Shown: positions 8,355 to 16,530 of the stretch, piece by piece
How positions within the stretch are numbered: the stretch's first letter is position 1
Layout of the letters: each line of letters opens with the position of its first letter
Assembly: GCA_017461625.1 (NCBI GenBank)
Contig: JAFTXJ010000014.1
Span: 44,710 to 108,709 of the forward strand
Direction of reading: 5' to 3'
Source: Clostridia bacterium
GTDB taxonomy: Bacteria; Bacillota; Clostridia; Oscillospirales; Acutalibacteraceae
DNA length: 64,000 nucleotides
Program-made: the position numbers and the translations under genes
Notes under the pieces: model-generated
The model's database searches: none
What the model was told of the DNA's origin: nothing
What the model saw: the letters and a program-made list of their open reading frames with translations, nothing else

Positions 8355-9224
8355 ATGCACTATACTCAAGGTAGAATCAACGGTGCTGCTACAACCGGTC
8401 AATCAATCATCAGATATCTTTATAATGAAGATAATTCTATGTCGCAAGACGGAATTGATGAGACTTTGCGTGATGTTTTGGCTTTGGTAGAGTTCTTATG
8501 GAATTGTTACCTTGACTCAACCCTTATATATAAGGACTATTCCTATGACAGCGATACAGGCATGTATTACCTCCAGTCACGCTACTATGACCCTGAGGTC
8601 GGTAGATTCATAAACTGTGATGATACGGAAATCCTTAAGCTTACACAAGGCACTCTCAACGGCGCTAACTTATTCGCTTACTGCAACAATGACCCGGTGC
8701 TAAATAGTGATCCGAGTGGTAGAAGTCCCTGGACTCGAAAATTAAGCTTAAGGGATTATCGAAAAATTCATAATAAGGTAGCAGATTTGATTTGGTGGTC
8801 AATGCTAAAATGGGGAGCTGTTAGAGAAAAGTATGTACAAGGCTCAAAAGGTAAAGGCTTTTTGGATATTTATGTTCTATCAAGCAATTGTTACTATGAA
8901 GTTAAAAGTATTGGTTCTGCCGATAAACAAAGCACAAAAAATCAAATGGCTAAGTATGATTGTGCAAAACCGAAGGGCTCAAATTTGGGAAATGTAAAAA
9001 GGGGTAACCATAAAGTTAAGGGCTCGTTTTATTATGGTGCTTGGTTTATAAGTTACTATCTATTGAAACCTGGTTTAGTGGTTTACTCTTGTTCTTGGAG
9101 CCAAGCACGATTGAATCAAGCGGTTAAAATTGGAGTTGCTGTGACAGCAATAACTGTAATAACGATAGCAACTTTTGCTACTGGTGGAGCTGCTGTCCCG
9201 GCATATGGACTTTTAGTGATTTGA
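8355..9224 (+). CDS. Orphan RHS-repeat C-terminal tip with predicted nuclease toxin domain
   Basis: Residues about 60-124 match the RHS-associated core (SYDSDTGMYYLQSRYYDPEVGRF, then ANLFAYCNNDPVLNSDPSG), the conserved junction before polymorphic toxin tips. The following 165 residues contain GFLDIYVLSSNCYYEVKS, resembling the D-(n)-ExK core of PD-(D/E)xK nucleases, and end in a hydrophobic stretch. The thousands of residues of YD repeats and any export signal expected upstream are missing, and there is no good ribosome binding site before 8355. It therefore looks like a silent cassette or remnant. The small gene behind it is probably its immunity gene. Toxin type is inferred from a short motif. 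Confidence 0.6.
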   Translation: MHYTQGRINGAATTGQSIIRYLYNEDNSMSQDGIDETLRDVLALVEFLWNCYLDSTLIYKDYSYDSDTGMYYLQSRYYDPEVGRFINCDDTEILKLTQGTLNGANLFAYCNNDPVLNSDPSGRSPWTRKLSLRDYRKIHNKVADLIWWSMLKWGAVREKYVQGSKGKGFLDIYVLSSNCYYEVKSIGSADKQSTKNQMAKYDCAKPKGSNLGNVKRGNHKVKGSFYYGAWFISYYLLKPGLVVYSCSWSQARLNQAVKIGVAVTAITVITIATFATGGAAVPAYGLLVI

Positions 9225-9233
9225 GGTGTAGAA

Positions 9234-9692
9234 ATGAAAAGTATGCAAATAAATTTTATAATACCAAGCGAAATGGAATGTGATTTTTTTAACTATATTA
9301 TCAATAGATGTGATTGCAAAATATATCGAAGGTTAATTAATGAACATAACAAGACATTTATGTTAGGTGAAAGAATTGAAGATTTTTGCTATTTCATAAA
9401 ACCAAACTCAGTTTTAGATGAGGTCGTTTATAAAAAAAGTGAGGAAAGCATGGATGTTATGGAAATATATCCATTTGATGAGAATTTTAATTTGTTCCCT
9501 TTTATTCAATATGAACGTTCAATGGGCGAAGATATCAAAATTCCGTTTAGATTATATGTATCACAAAACATTGAAAAAAAACATAAAACAATTCTCAAAG
9601 AAACATATAAAAAATTGTGCGAGTGGATAAAATTGAACTCTGTAATGGTTGAAAAAGATGATGGTTATAGGTTGTATCATCTATCAAATTAA
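9234..9692 (+). CDS. Putative immunity protein of the RHS toxin tip
   Basis: 152 residues, no recognised family. It starts 9 nt after the toxin stop codon and has its own GAGGTG ribosome binding site, so the pair is probably co-transcribed and translationally coupled. Single small genes directly downstream of RHS tips usually encode the cognate immunity protein; this function is inferred from position. The region is AT-richer than its neighbours, which fits horizontal transfer. Confidence 0.5.
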   Translation: MKSMQINFIIPSEMECDFFNYIINRCDCKIYRRLINEHNKTFMLGERIEDFCYFIKPNSVLDEVVYKKSEESMDVMEIYPFDENFNLFPFIQYERSMGEDIKIPFRLYVSQNIEKKHKTILKETYKKLCEWIKLNSVMVEKDDGYRLYHLSN

Positions 9693-9729
9693 CACACAAG
9701 GGGACGGTTAGCGTGAAAACCTAATTTTC

Positions 9730-9845
9730 GGCGGCTCCCTCTATTGTAATAGGGTATTCACCTGTTAGGGGAAATGTCGCGTAGCGACAAAGGGGTGCCC
9801 GTTTTCGGAGAAAAAGCTGTCACGAAGTGACTGAGGGGGTAAAAA
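9730..9845. repeat. Dispersed intergenic repeat (module A copy)
   Basis: CGGCTCCCTCTATTGTAATAGGG, later GAGAAAAAGCTGTCACG and AAGTGACTGAGGGGG; related to 4603-4797. At 9701 and 9971, copies of a GGGACGGTTAGCGTGAAAACC unit flank the region. Confidence 0.55.
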
Positions 9846-9854
9846 ATCTCCTCC

Positions 9855-9920
9855 TATAATGGTCAGGCTATCACCTATGATTCATTAGGAAATCCTTTGT
9901 CATATAAGGGCGCAACCCGA
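9855..9920 (+). pseudogene. RHS YD-repeat relic
   Basis: Conceptual translation gives 22 codons containing ITYDSLGNPLSYKG, a textbook RHS YD-repeat unit, with no start codon or surrounding frame. It is a stranded fragment of an RHS gene about 160 bp downstream of the toxin/immunity pair. It supports the view that an RHS locus once stood here and decayed or recombined. Confidence 0.65.
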
Positions 9921-10056
9921 AAGACAGGGGACGGTTCTGTGTCTTGAACAAATAATAATCTCCCAAAATACAGGGACAGTTAGCGTGAAAACCTAAATTA
10001 ACCTCCCTCACACAAAAGTATCCCAGTTCAATCCATTTAATATTTTACTCCACCCA

Positions 10057-10086
10057 GCCCCGATGGCCTACCCATCGGGGCATTTT
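10057..10086 (+). terminator. Rho-independent terminator-like hairpin
   Basis: GCCCCGATGG-cctac-CCATCGGGGC followed by ATTTTG. No intact gene ends directly before it. Confidence 0.5.
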
Positions 10087-10107
10087 GCATAATGCGTCCG
10101 TCACTCC

Positions 10108-10425
10108 TCTACAAAGCCTTCTCCTCTGAGGAGAAGGTGCCGAGGAACGAGGCGGATGAGGTGGAAAGATGAAGTAATAAGTAATAAGAACCTCACGAAA
10201 CAAAACGAAATCAAAGATTTCTTTGTTTCGGAGAACCTTGTTACTCGCAAGCTCGTAATAGTGAAGAAGTGTGGGCTTGCGACGCATTTTATCAACCCCC
10301 ACCGTCTTTTACTACGCAAAATCCACCTCCCCGAGCTTCGGGTGAGGTTAAGGTTATGTAATGTAGTGACTGATGCCCACATCGGTCATAGGGATGATGT
10401 GGGCATCATCCCCTATGAAACACCA
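10108..10425. repeat. Dispersed intergenic repeat (modules B, A-like, C in tandem)
   Basis: Module B (10108-10166), a diverged module A (10168-10345, containing AACCCCCACCGTC and CCCGAGCTTCGGGTGAGG) and module C (10358-10421, GATGCCCACATC with GATGTGGGCATC). The same order is seen at 45160-45470. Open frames crossing this stretch are not considered genes. Bases 10426-10490 hold nothing I can identify. Confidence 0.65.
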
Positions 10426-10491
10426 CTGTCTACCGTTGTAAGGTGCGGCGATTTTGACGTACCGCAAGTACATTTCACCGAAAATTCATAC

Positions 10492-10526
10492 AAAAATCCC
10501 TCTTACGATTTGCTCGCAAGAGGGAT
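10492..10526 (-). terminator. Terminator of leuA
   Basis: On the minus strand ATCCCTCTT-(13 nt loop)-AAGAGGGAT followed by five T. Confidence 0.8.
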
Positions 10527-10530
10527 AATT

Positions 10531-12525
10531 TTATTTATTCTGATTTCTGTACTGAACAGGAGTAAGACCGTGCATCTTTTTAAATCTTCTGTTAAAATGC
10601 TCAACGCTTGGGTAGCCTGCACTTTCTGCAACCTTTTCAACGGTCATATTGGTTGTTGTAAGAAGCTCTTCGGCTTTCTTCATTCTTACCTTTTTAACAT
10701 TATCGCAGAAGGTCATACCTGACTTTTCTTTGATATATTTTGAAATATACTGCTTTGAAAGGAAGAACTTTGAAGCAAGCTCATCGAGGGTAACTGTTTT
10801 ATAGTTATCTCTGATGTAGTCAATCATTTCAATAATTCTCGGGTCAATGTTTACCTGAAAATTTTTAACCTTTTCAATTTGGTTAACGGCAACAACAAGA
10901 GCGTCAATAGAGGACTTGATAATATCTTCATCAATTCCAACGCCCCAGAACACATTTTCACCGCTGTTGATGCTTACATAAGAAACAGCCTTTGAAGTTG
11001 AACCGGTTGTGAGAGCGTGCTGCTCGTAGATGTCAATATCAAACTCAACGTCAAAGTATTTCTGCAATGCCTTAGCAACAGCATCCAGACGGCCGTTACC
11101 CTCAGACTTAACATTGAACACATTGCCTGATGAAAGCTCGATGTTAATTTCTGCCTTAACACTTGAATCGTGCTGGAAAAAGCTTTTAACAATCTTGAAA
11201 ATAGGAGTATTGGTGATGTATTTTTCGCTGAATACACCGTAAACAAGGTCGGGAGTAAGCTCCTTATGCTCGTGGTCAGAAACTGATTTAACGGTATAGC
11301 CCAATTCCTCACGCATTTTGTCGGGAATCTGAAGACCGAAGCTTCTGTTGAGAATGTATGCAACGCCGCCCTTACCTGACTGGCTGTTGATACGGATAAC
11401 GTCTGAATCGTATGTTCTGCCAACATCCATCGGGTCGATAGGGAGGTAGGGCACATTCCAGATGTCAAGCTTCTTTTCTTCCCTGAATTTCATACCCTTT
11501 GCAATTGCATCCTGATGTGAGCCTGAGAAAGCAGAGAAAACAAGTGAGCCTGCATAAGGAGAACGCTCGTAAACATGCATACCTGTAAAACGCTCATATT
11601 TCTGAACGATTTCAGGGATATTTGAAAAATCAAGTCCCGGGTCAACACCGTGAGAGAACATATTCATCGCAAGGGTGATGATGTCAACATTACCTGTTCT
11701 TTCACCGTTGCCGAAAAGTGTGCCTTCAATTCTGTCAGCACCTGCAAGCATTGCAAACTCAGCATCACAAACACCGCAGCCTCTGTCATTATGAGGGTGA
11801 ATGCAAAGTGTAACAGCGTCTCTGTATTTAAGGTTTTTGCTCATAAATTCAACCTGTGAAGCAAAAACATGAGGCATTGAATTTTCAACAGTTGTGGGAA
11901 GGTTGATGATAGCCTTGTTGTCTTTAGTGGGCTGCCATATATCAAGCACAGCGTTGCACACATCAAGTGCATAGTCTACCTCTGTACCGGGGAAGCTCTC
12001 AGGGCTATACTGGAAAGAGAAGTTGCCGTCAGTTTCACTCGCAATATCTTTAAGGAGCTTTGCACCCTTAATTGCAATTTCTTTAACTTCTTCCTTGCTC
12101 TTACGGAACACCTGCTCACGCTGAGCAACAGAAGTTGAGTTGTAAAGATGAATTACTGCGTGGGGAGCACCTTTAACAGCTTCAAATGTTTTGCGGATAA
12201 TATGCTCTCTTGACTGAGTAAGAACCTGAACGGTAACATCATCGGGGATAAGTCCGTCATCAATAAGGCGGCGCATAAATGTGTATTCGGTTTCAGAAGC
12301 GGCAGGGAAGCCGACTTCAATCTCTTTAAATCCGATTTCAACAAGAAGCTTAAAGAATTCAAGCTTTTCTTCAAGGCTCATCGGCTCAATAAGTGCCTGA
12401 TTGCCGTCACGAAGGTCAACACTGCACCAGATTGGGGGAGCATCAATATGGTCTTTTTTAACCCAATCGTATGTCACGATGGGGGGCATAAAATACTGGG
12501 GTTCATATTTCTGATAGTTTTTCAT
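10531..12525 (-). CDS. leuA: 2-isopropylmalate synthase fused to an AraC-type DNA-binding domain
   Basis: 664 residues, about 100 longer than ordinary enzymes of this branch. Residues 1-430 are the HMGL-like TIM barrel that condenses acetyl-CoA with 2-oxoisovalerate, the first step of leucine synthesis (WCSVDLRDGNQAL, then IHPHNDRGCGV and GTLFGNGERTGN). Residues about 430-560 are the LeuA dimerisation/leucine-sensing domain. Residues about 565-664 are a complete AraC/XylS double helix-turn-helix (VTLDELASKFFLSKQYISKY and AESAGYPSVEHFNRRFKKM, ending GLTPVQYR). The frame is continuous with no break. This suggests an enzyme that also binds DNA, possibly reading leucine through its regulatory domain; that role is inference. 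A leucine-type T-box leader precedes it. Confidence 0.93.
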   Translation of the reverse strand: MKNYQKYEPQYFMPPIVTYDWVKKDHIDAPPIWCSVDLRDGNQALIEPMSLEEKLEFFKLLVEIGFKEIEVGFPAASETEYTFMRRLIDDGLIPDDVTVQVLTQSREHIIRKTFEAVKGAPHAVIHLYNSTSVAQREQVFRKSKEEVKEIAIKGAKLLKDIASETDGNFSFQYSPESFPGTEVDYALDVCNAVLDIWQPTKDNKAIINLPTTVENSMPHVFASQVEFMSKNLKYRDAVTLCIHPHNDRGCGVCDAEFAMLAGADRIEGTLFGNGERTGNVDIITLAMNMFSHGVDPGLDFSNIPEIVQKYERFTGMHVYERSPYAGSLVFSAFSGSHQDAIAKGMKFREEKKLDIWNVPYLPIDPMDVGRTYDSDVIRINSQSGKGGVAYILNRSFGLQIPDKMREELGYTVKSVSDHEHKELTPDLVYGVFSEKYITNTPIFKIVKSFFQHDSSVKAEINIELSSGNVFNVKSEGNGRLDAVAKALQKYFDVEFDIDIYEQHALTTGSTSKAVSYVSINSGENVFWGVGIDEDIIKSSIDALVVAVNQIEKVKNFQVNIDPRIIEMIDYIRDNYKTVTLDELASKFFLSKQYISKYIKEKSGMTFCDNVKKVRMKKAEELLTTTNMTVEKVAESAGYPSVEHFNRRFKKMHGLTPVQYRNQNK

Positions 12526-12558
12526 AGCTTTCTCCTTTTTGCGTTAAGACAATTAAAT

Positions 12559-12842
12559 CGCCCCTGTTCATGGCAGGGACAGCCACGAACAGAGACGAAA
12601 GATTAAATCTTACGCGGTACCACTCTGTTTCACGCTCAAGCGTGCACTCCGGGCACAGCCGTTGGGCTTATGCCTTGCTCAGGTAACGGTGAGCCTCCGA
12701 CTACGTCTACTCTTTTCATTTCGGGCAGTAGCTCCGAGGTGAGTTCGCCGCAAATACTCTGCTGTTTCACACCTGCCAACAGCTCTCTGAAAGGGGGATA
12801 TACGGTTACTGCTCCTCTTCACAGCATTTTTGATTTATTTAC
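12559..12842 (-). promoter_or_regulatory. T-box leader (probably tRNA-Leu) of leuA
   Basis: On the minus strand the leader carries the invariant T-box TGGTACCGCG (12613-12622 on +). A terminator follows: 12583-12597 pairs with 12559-12573, then an AT-rich tract. Stem I is closed by GCAGTA and TACTGC. The specifier region reads GCGAACTCACC, so the specifier is probably CUC (leucine), which fits leuA. Uncharged tRNA should stabilise the antiterminator and turn expression on. A TATAAT -10 lies at 12849-12854 (on +). The specifier assignment is by eye. Confidence 0.88.
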
Positions 12843-12952
12843 TCCAACATTATATCATACAAAACATTTTACTTAAGTGAGTTTTTTAACCAAAACATTG
12901 ATTTAATTTAATATAAACACTGTTTTTGATTTAGTATACTAAAGGATTCCGT

Positions 12953-15286
12953 CTATTTTAATTTTATTGCCGTAATTTCGGTAACTGTTTTTAATTCCAC
13001 AAATTTCAAGGCATTGAGCTTTCTATTGTCAGATTTAACAACCCAATTTTCAGGTAAAATCAAATAACCGTGGCAATTATCGGGGATATTGATTTTTATC
13101 GTTGCGGTGTCACCGTCTTTATCCCAACGGACAAAAATCTTGCCATTGACCGAATTATGCCAACCTTCTGCAAAGGTGAGAGTGTCTATAAAGTTCGGTT
13201 TAATGTCAACTCTTTGAAGGTCATCTCTGTTGGGGTTAACTCTGATACCTGCAACCTGCTGAAGATACCAGGAAGAAACATCGCCCCAGAAGTGGTGATT
13301 GAGAGACTCAAAGCCTTTAAGGTGGAAGCTTTCGCACAAAGCGGTGTAACCCTGATCAATCCAGTAGCCGTAAGAGGGGAAGCCCGGTCCGCTGATCATC
13401 TTGTAAGCGAGGTCGGCATATCCGCAATCGGCAAGGGCATGGAAAACACATCTGCCGCCCAAAGCACCTGTGTCAAATAAATCGCCTGCCTGATGCACAA
13501 GCTCTGCAAGACGTTTAGCCGCAAGGGGGATTTCTGCTTTTTCAAGAACACCGTAGTAGATTGCCATTGCATAGGCAGTCTGAGTGTCACTGAAAACGGT
13601 CATTGTGTTAAAATCAATAAGATGTTTTCTGATAGCTTCTCTGAATTCGTTGTAAAGTGTGTTTGCAAATTCATACTGCGCTTTCATGTTAAGCTCGTTA
13701 AATATATATGCTGCCTTTTCACATATTGTCATGCAATAAATGCTGTCGGTTACAATAAGCGGGCAAGTGGGGTCGCCTGCATTCCTTTCGGGCTGAACCC
13801 AGTCACCGAGTCCGATTGCAACAAGCCCGTTCTTGTTACGGCGGGAAGATATGTAATTAAGGTATCTGAAAATTGCAGTTGCATTTTCTTCTATAATCTC
13901 TCTGTCGCCTGTGTAAACATATGTGTAATAGGGGAGGAATGTGAGCACAGCATCCCACGCAGGGCCGTTGCCCCATTCATAACCCCAGTCACCTGTAGGA
14001 ACAATGCCGGGTAAAGCTCCTTCTGCAGTCATAGCTTTTCTTATGTTACGAAGCCATTCTTTATAGCTGTTACCTACGCTGAAATTCAAAGTCATCTGCT
14101 CGGCAGATAGTGCGGCATCACCTGTCCACCCGTTTTTTTCGCGGTGAGGGCAGTCTGTGGGGAAGTAGAAGAAATTGGCAACGTCGGCAGTCAAAGTCAT
14201 TTTTTCAATGGTGTTTGCAGTTTCATCAGAACAGTAGAAATTTCCTGTCTGCTCAAGGCATGTATGGGCCTCAATGTATGTAATGGTGTCTTTACTTATT
14301 TGAGAATCTTCAAGTCCTGTAACAAGCAAATATCTGTATCCGTGGTATGTAAAGTCGGGGATAAAGCTTTCTTCGCCACCTTTACAAATATAAATATCAC
14401 GCTGACCGTAATATTTTGGGAAGAATTTTGCAAAATTATAAGTATCAAGGTCACCGTTTTCGTCAAGAGTTTCAGAGGTGAAAAATTCAACTCTTGTGCC
14501 GGGGGTTGCACCGCTGATTTTAAATTCAAACACACCTGCGGTATTGATACCAAAGTCAAAAATATGACCCTCGGTTGTTTCCGGTATTTCAAGGCTGGTC
14601 CAGTCAAGCTTTCTTTCGGGCTCATAATCAATAAGCTTGCCCTTGGTAATTGCAACAGGCTTCATTCTTTTGCTTGCAACAATGGGGTCCGCTTCGCAAA
14701 GGCGAGCTTCACCACGAGGAACTTCGCAATAAAATGCGTTTTCCCAATCGCTGTCATCAAAGTCAGATATGTTCCAGCCGTCTTGTTCTTTAAGTGCGTT
14801 GTAAAAAACTCCGCTTCTCAGGTCGTCAAACCAAATCGGGCTTTCGCTTACCTTAAAACTTTCATCAGATTCAAATTCAGCGTAATCTCCGTCAGCAAAA
14901 CGAAGCTCGGCAGTGAGTGCAACCTTGGGAGCACTGCGCCATCTTGCTTTTTCAAATTCCCACACAGCACCGCCGGGGCAGTTGAGCATACCGTTACCAA
15001 GCACAATGCCGATAACATTCTTGCCCTTTTTGAGAAGAGGAGCGATGTTGTAATTGTCATAATATAAAATATGGTCAGGGTTTGAAATGTACGGTGCAAG
15101 CATACCTTTTGTAATATCCTTGCCGTTTATATAAAGCTTGTAAAAGCCTAATCCGCAGATTGTGATTTCAGCTGAATCAATGTCCTTTTCAATTTCAAAT
15201 GCTTTTCTGAAAAGGGGAGCAGGTACGTGCTCAAAATATGTATTGTACTTTTTAGTGGCTGAAATAAATTTAGAAGAGAATTTCAT
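12953..15286 (-). CDS. GH78 alpha-L-rhamnosidase
   Basis: 777 residues. N-terminal beta-sandwich domains lead into an (alpha/alpha)6 barrel and a C-terminal beta domain. The GH78 signature DCPHREKNGWTGDA lies near residues 379-392 and carries acidic catalytic residues of the family. The enzyme releases terminal alpha-L-rhamnose from plant glycosides or polysaccharides. No signal peptide is present, so it acts on imported oligosaccharides in the cytoplasm. The start follows GGAGGTATGTT. Confidence 0.92.
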   Translation of the reverse strand: MKFSSKFISATKKYNTYFEHVPAPLFRKAFEIEKDIDSAEITICGLGFYKLYINGKDITKGMLAPYISNPDHILYYDNYNIAPLLKKGKNVIGIVLGNGMLNCPGGAVWEFEKARWRSAPKVALTAELRFADGDYAEFESDESFKVSESPIWFDDLRSGVFYNALKEQDGWNISDFDDSDWENAFYCEVPRGEARLCEADPIVASKRMKPVAITKGKLIDYEPERKLDWTSLEIPETTEGHIFDFGINTAGVFEFKISGATPGTRVEFFTSETLDENGDLDTYNFAKFFPKYYGQRDIYICKGGEESFIPDFTYHGYRYLLVTGLEDSQISKDTITYIEAHTCLEQTGNFYCSDETANTIEKMTLTADVANFFYFPTDCPHREKNGWTGDAALSAEQMTLNFSVGNSYKEWLRNIRKAMTAEGALPGIVPTGDWGYEWGNGPAWDAVLTFLPYYTYVYTGDREIIEENATAIFRYLNYISSRRNKNGLVAIGLGDWVQPERNAGDPTCPLIVTDSIYCMTICEKAAYIFNELNMKAQYEFANTLYNEFREAIRKHLIDFNTMTVFSDTQTAYAMAIYYGVLEKAEIPLAAKRLAELVHQAGDLFDTGALGGRCVFHALADCGYADLAYKMISGPGFPSYGYWIDQGYTALCESFHLKGFESLNHHFWGDVSSWYLQQVAGIRVNPNRDDLQRVDIKPNFIDTLTFAEGWHNSVNGKIFVRWDKDGDTATIKINIPDNCHGYLILPENWVVKSDNRKLNALKFVELKTVTEITAIKLK

Positions 15287-15313
15287 AACATACCTCCGAT
15301 AATTGTTAATTGC

Positions 15314-15342
15314 ATTATATATCGGTTTTCAAATAATTGCAA
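15314..15342 (-). promoter_or_regulatory. Promoter of the GH78 gene
   Basis: On the minus strand TTGCAA (15337-15342), 17-bp spacer, TATAAT (15314-15319). Confidence 0.65.
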
Positions 15343-15369
15343 TAATTTATAAAGAACCTGTAAATATTA

Positions 15370-15398
15370 TTGACTGAAAAATAATTCGGTGTTAGAAT
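15370..15398 (+). promoter_or_regulatory. Promoter of the polysaccharide deacetylase gene
   Basis: TTGACT (15370-15375), 17-bp spacer, TAGAAT (15393-15398), divergent from the GH78 promoter. Confidence 0.65.
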
Positions 15399-15435
15399 AA
15401 TAAGTACCATTGCGAAATAGGGAGATATAATTATA

Positions 15436-16386
15436 ATGATGTCGAAAAAGAAAAAAACATGGCTTGTGGTCGTGTCGTTTGCTTTGGTTCTGATAACCGT
15501 TTTAAGCTGTGCGGTCATTGCTAAAAAAATTCCGTTAACAGTGCAAGAGACAACGGCAACTACCACTCAGACAACAACTACGACTACAACCACAACAACT
15601 ACCACCACTACTGCCATAACGACAACTGAAACTACTACAACTTCAACAACAAAGCCAAAACCGACCACAACTAAAAAGAAAGTAACCACAACCGCTATGG
15701 AACAAAAAGTTACAACAACCAAACCAACCACAACTCAGGTTTATAATCCCGACAGAGAAGCTTATCTTAACTCAATCAAGGGCAACAAAAAGCTTATTGC
15801 TTTAACCTTTGATGACGGTCCTACCAATAACTACACAGTCAAGCTTCTTGATAACCTTGATAAATATAATGCACGTGTAACTTTCTTTGTTGTGGGTGAC
15901 AGGGTCAGCAAATACGCTTCAACCCTTAAGCGTGCCTATAGCATGGGCAATGAAATCGGCTCACACACTTACAGTCACAAAAATCTTGCCAAGCTCAAAC
16001 CTGCAGAAGTTAAGGAACAGGTAGAAAAAACCAACCAAGAGGTCAAAAAAGTTATTGGTGTCAACCCAACCCTTATGCGTCCGCCTTACGGCAGTTATAA
16101 TAACACAGTTAAATCATCTGCCGGTGTTCCTGTTATAATGTGGAACATTGATACTCTCGATTGGCAAAACAGAAATAAAGATAAAGTATGTGAAAACATT
16201 ATAAACAATGCTCACGACGGTGCAATAGTTTTAATGCATGATTTATACGGCTCAACCGTTGACGGTGCTATTATGGCTATGGACAAGCTTCAGCACGAAG
16301 GCTATGCTTTTGTTACTGTCAGCGAGCTTGCACGCTTAAAAGGAAAAAACCTTGAGGCAGGTAAAGTGTATAATTCTGTTAAATAA
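15436..16386 (+). CDS. Membrane-anchored polysaccharide deacetylase (CE4/NodB)
   Basis: 316 residues. A hydrophobic N-terminal segment (about residues 8-30) anchors or exports the protein. A threonine-rich linker (about 35-105, mostly ACN codons) spans the wall. The NodB domain (about 115-300) shows the TFDDGP motif, the zinc-binding SHTYSH motif, RPPYG and the C-terminal LMHD. Such enzymes remove acetyl groups from peptidoglycan or chitin-like N-acetylglucosamine. Either of two adjacent ATG codons after GGGAGA could be the start. It is monocistronic, with a terminator at 16401. Confidence 0.92.
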   Translation: MMSKKKKTWLVVVSFALVLITVLSCAVIAKKIPLTVQETTATTTQTTTTTTTTTTTTTTAITTTETTTTSTTKPKPTTTKKKVTTTAMEQKVTTTKPTTTQVYNPDREAYLNSIKGNKKLIALTFDDGPTNNYTVKLLDNLDKYNARVTFFVVGDRVSKYASTLKRAYSMGNEIGSHTYSHKNLAKLKPAEVKEQVEKTNQEVKKVIGVNPTLMRPPYGSYNNTVKSSAGVPVIMWNIDTLDWQNRNKDKVCENIINNAHDGAIVLMHDLYGSTVDGAIMAMDKLQHEGYAFVTVSELARLKGKNLEAGKVYNSVK

Positions 16387-16400
16387 CAGCAAAATTCACA

Positions 16401-16432
16401 ACCTCAGTCAAATGGCTGAGGTTATTTTATTT
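16401..16432 (+). terminator. Terminator of the deacetylase gene
   Basis: AACCTCAG-tcaaatgg-CTGAGGTT followed by ATTTTATTT. Confidence 0.8.
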
Positions 16433-16448
16433 AAAAATACCAAAAATA

Positions 16449-16477
16449 TTGACAAAAAATGATAACTGTGTTATCTT
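16449..16477 (+). promoter_or_regulatory. Promoter of the NhaC-family gene
   Basis: TTGACA (16449-16454), 17-bp spacer, TATCTT (16472-16477). Confidence 0.65.
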
Positions 16478-16530
16478 TTATTTGTATATTGAGGCGGTTG
16501 TCTCATATAATTTTCAGTAGGAGGATGTTT

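Noticed and set aside
10156-10722. Open frame of 188 codons across the leuA terminator
   Set aside because: It is composed of the dispersed repeat modules and the antisense strand of leuA.
14144-15067. Long + strand frame (307 codons) antisense to the GH78 gene
   Set aside because: It is a shadow frame of a clearly real GH78 gene; no ribosome binding site, composition biased to Cys/Phe/Lys typical of antisense frames.
15540-15745. ACN-rich tract as a tandem repeat or CRISPR-like array
   Set aside because: It encodes a low-complexity threonine linker in the deacetylase; there are no regular unit lengths or spacers. I saw no CRISPR array anywhere in the window.
16459-16530. Upstream start for the NhaC-family gene
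   Set aside because: It falls within the promoter (-35/-10 at 16449-16477) and lacks a ribosome binding site; 16531 follows TAGGAGG.
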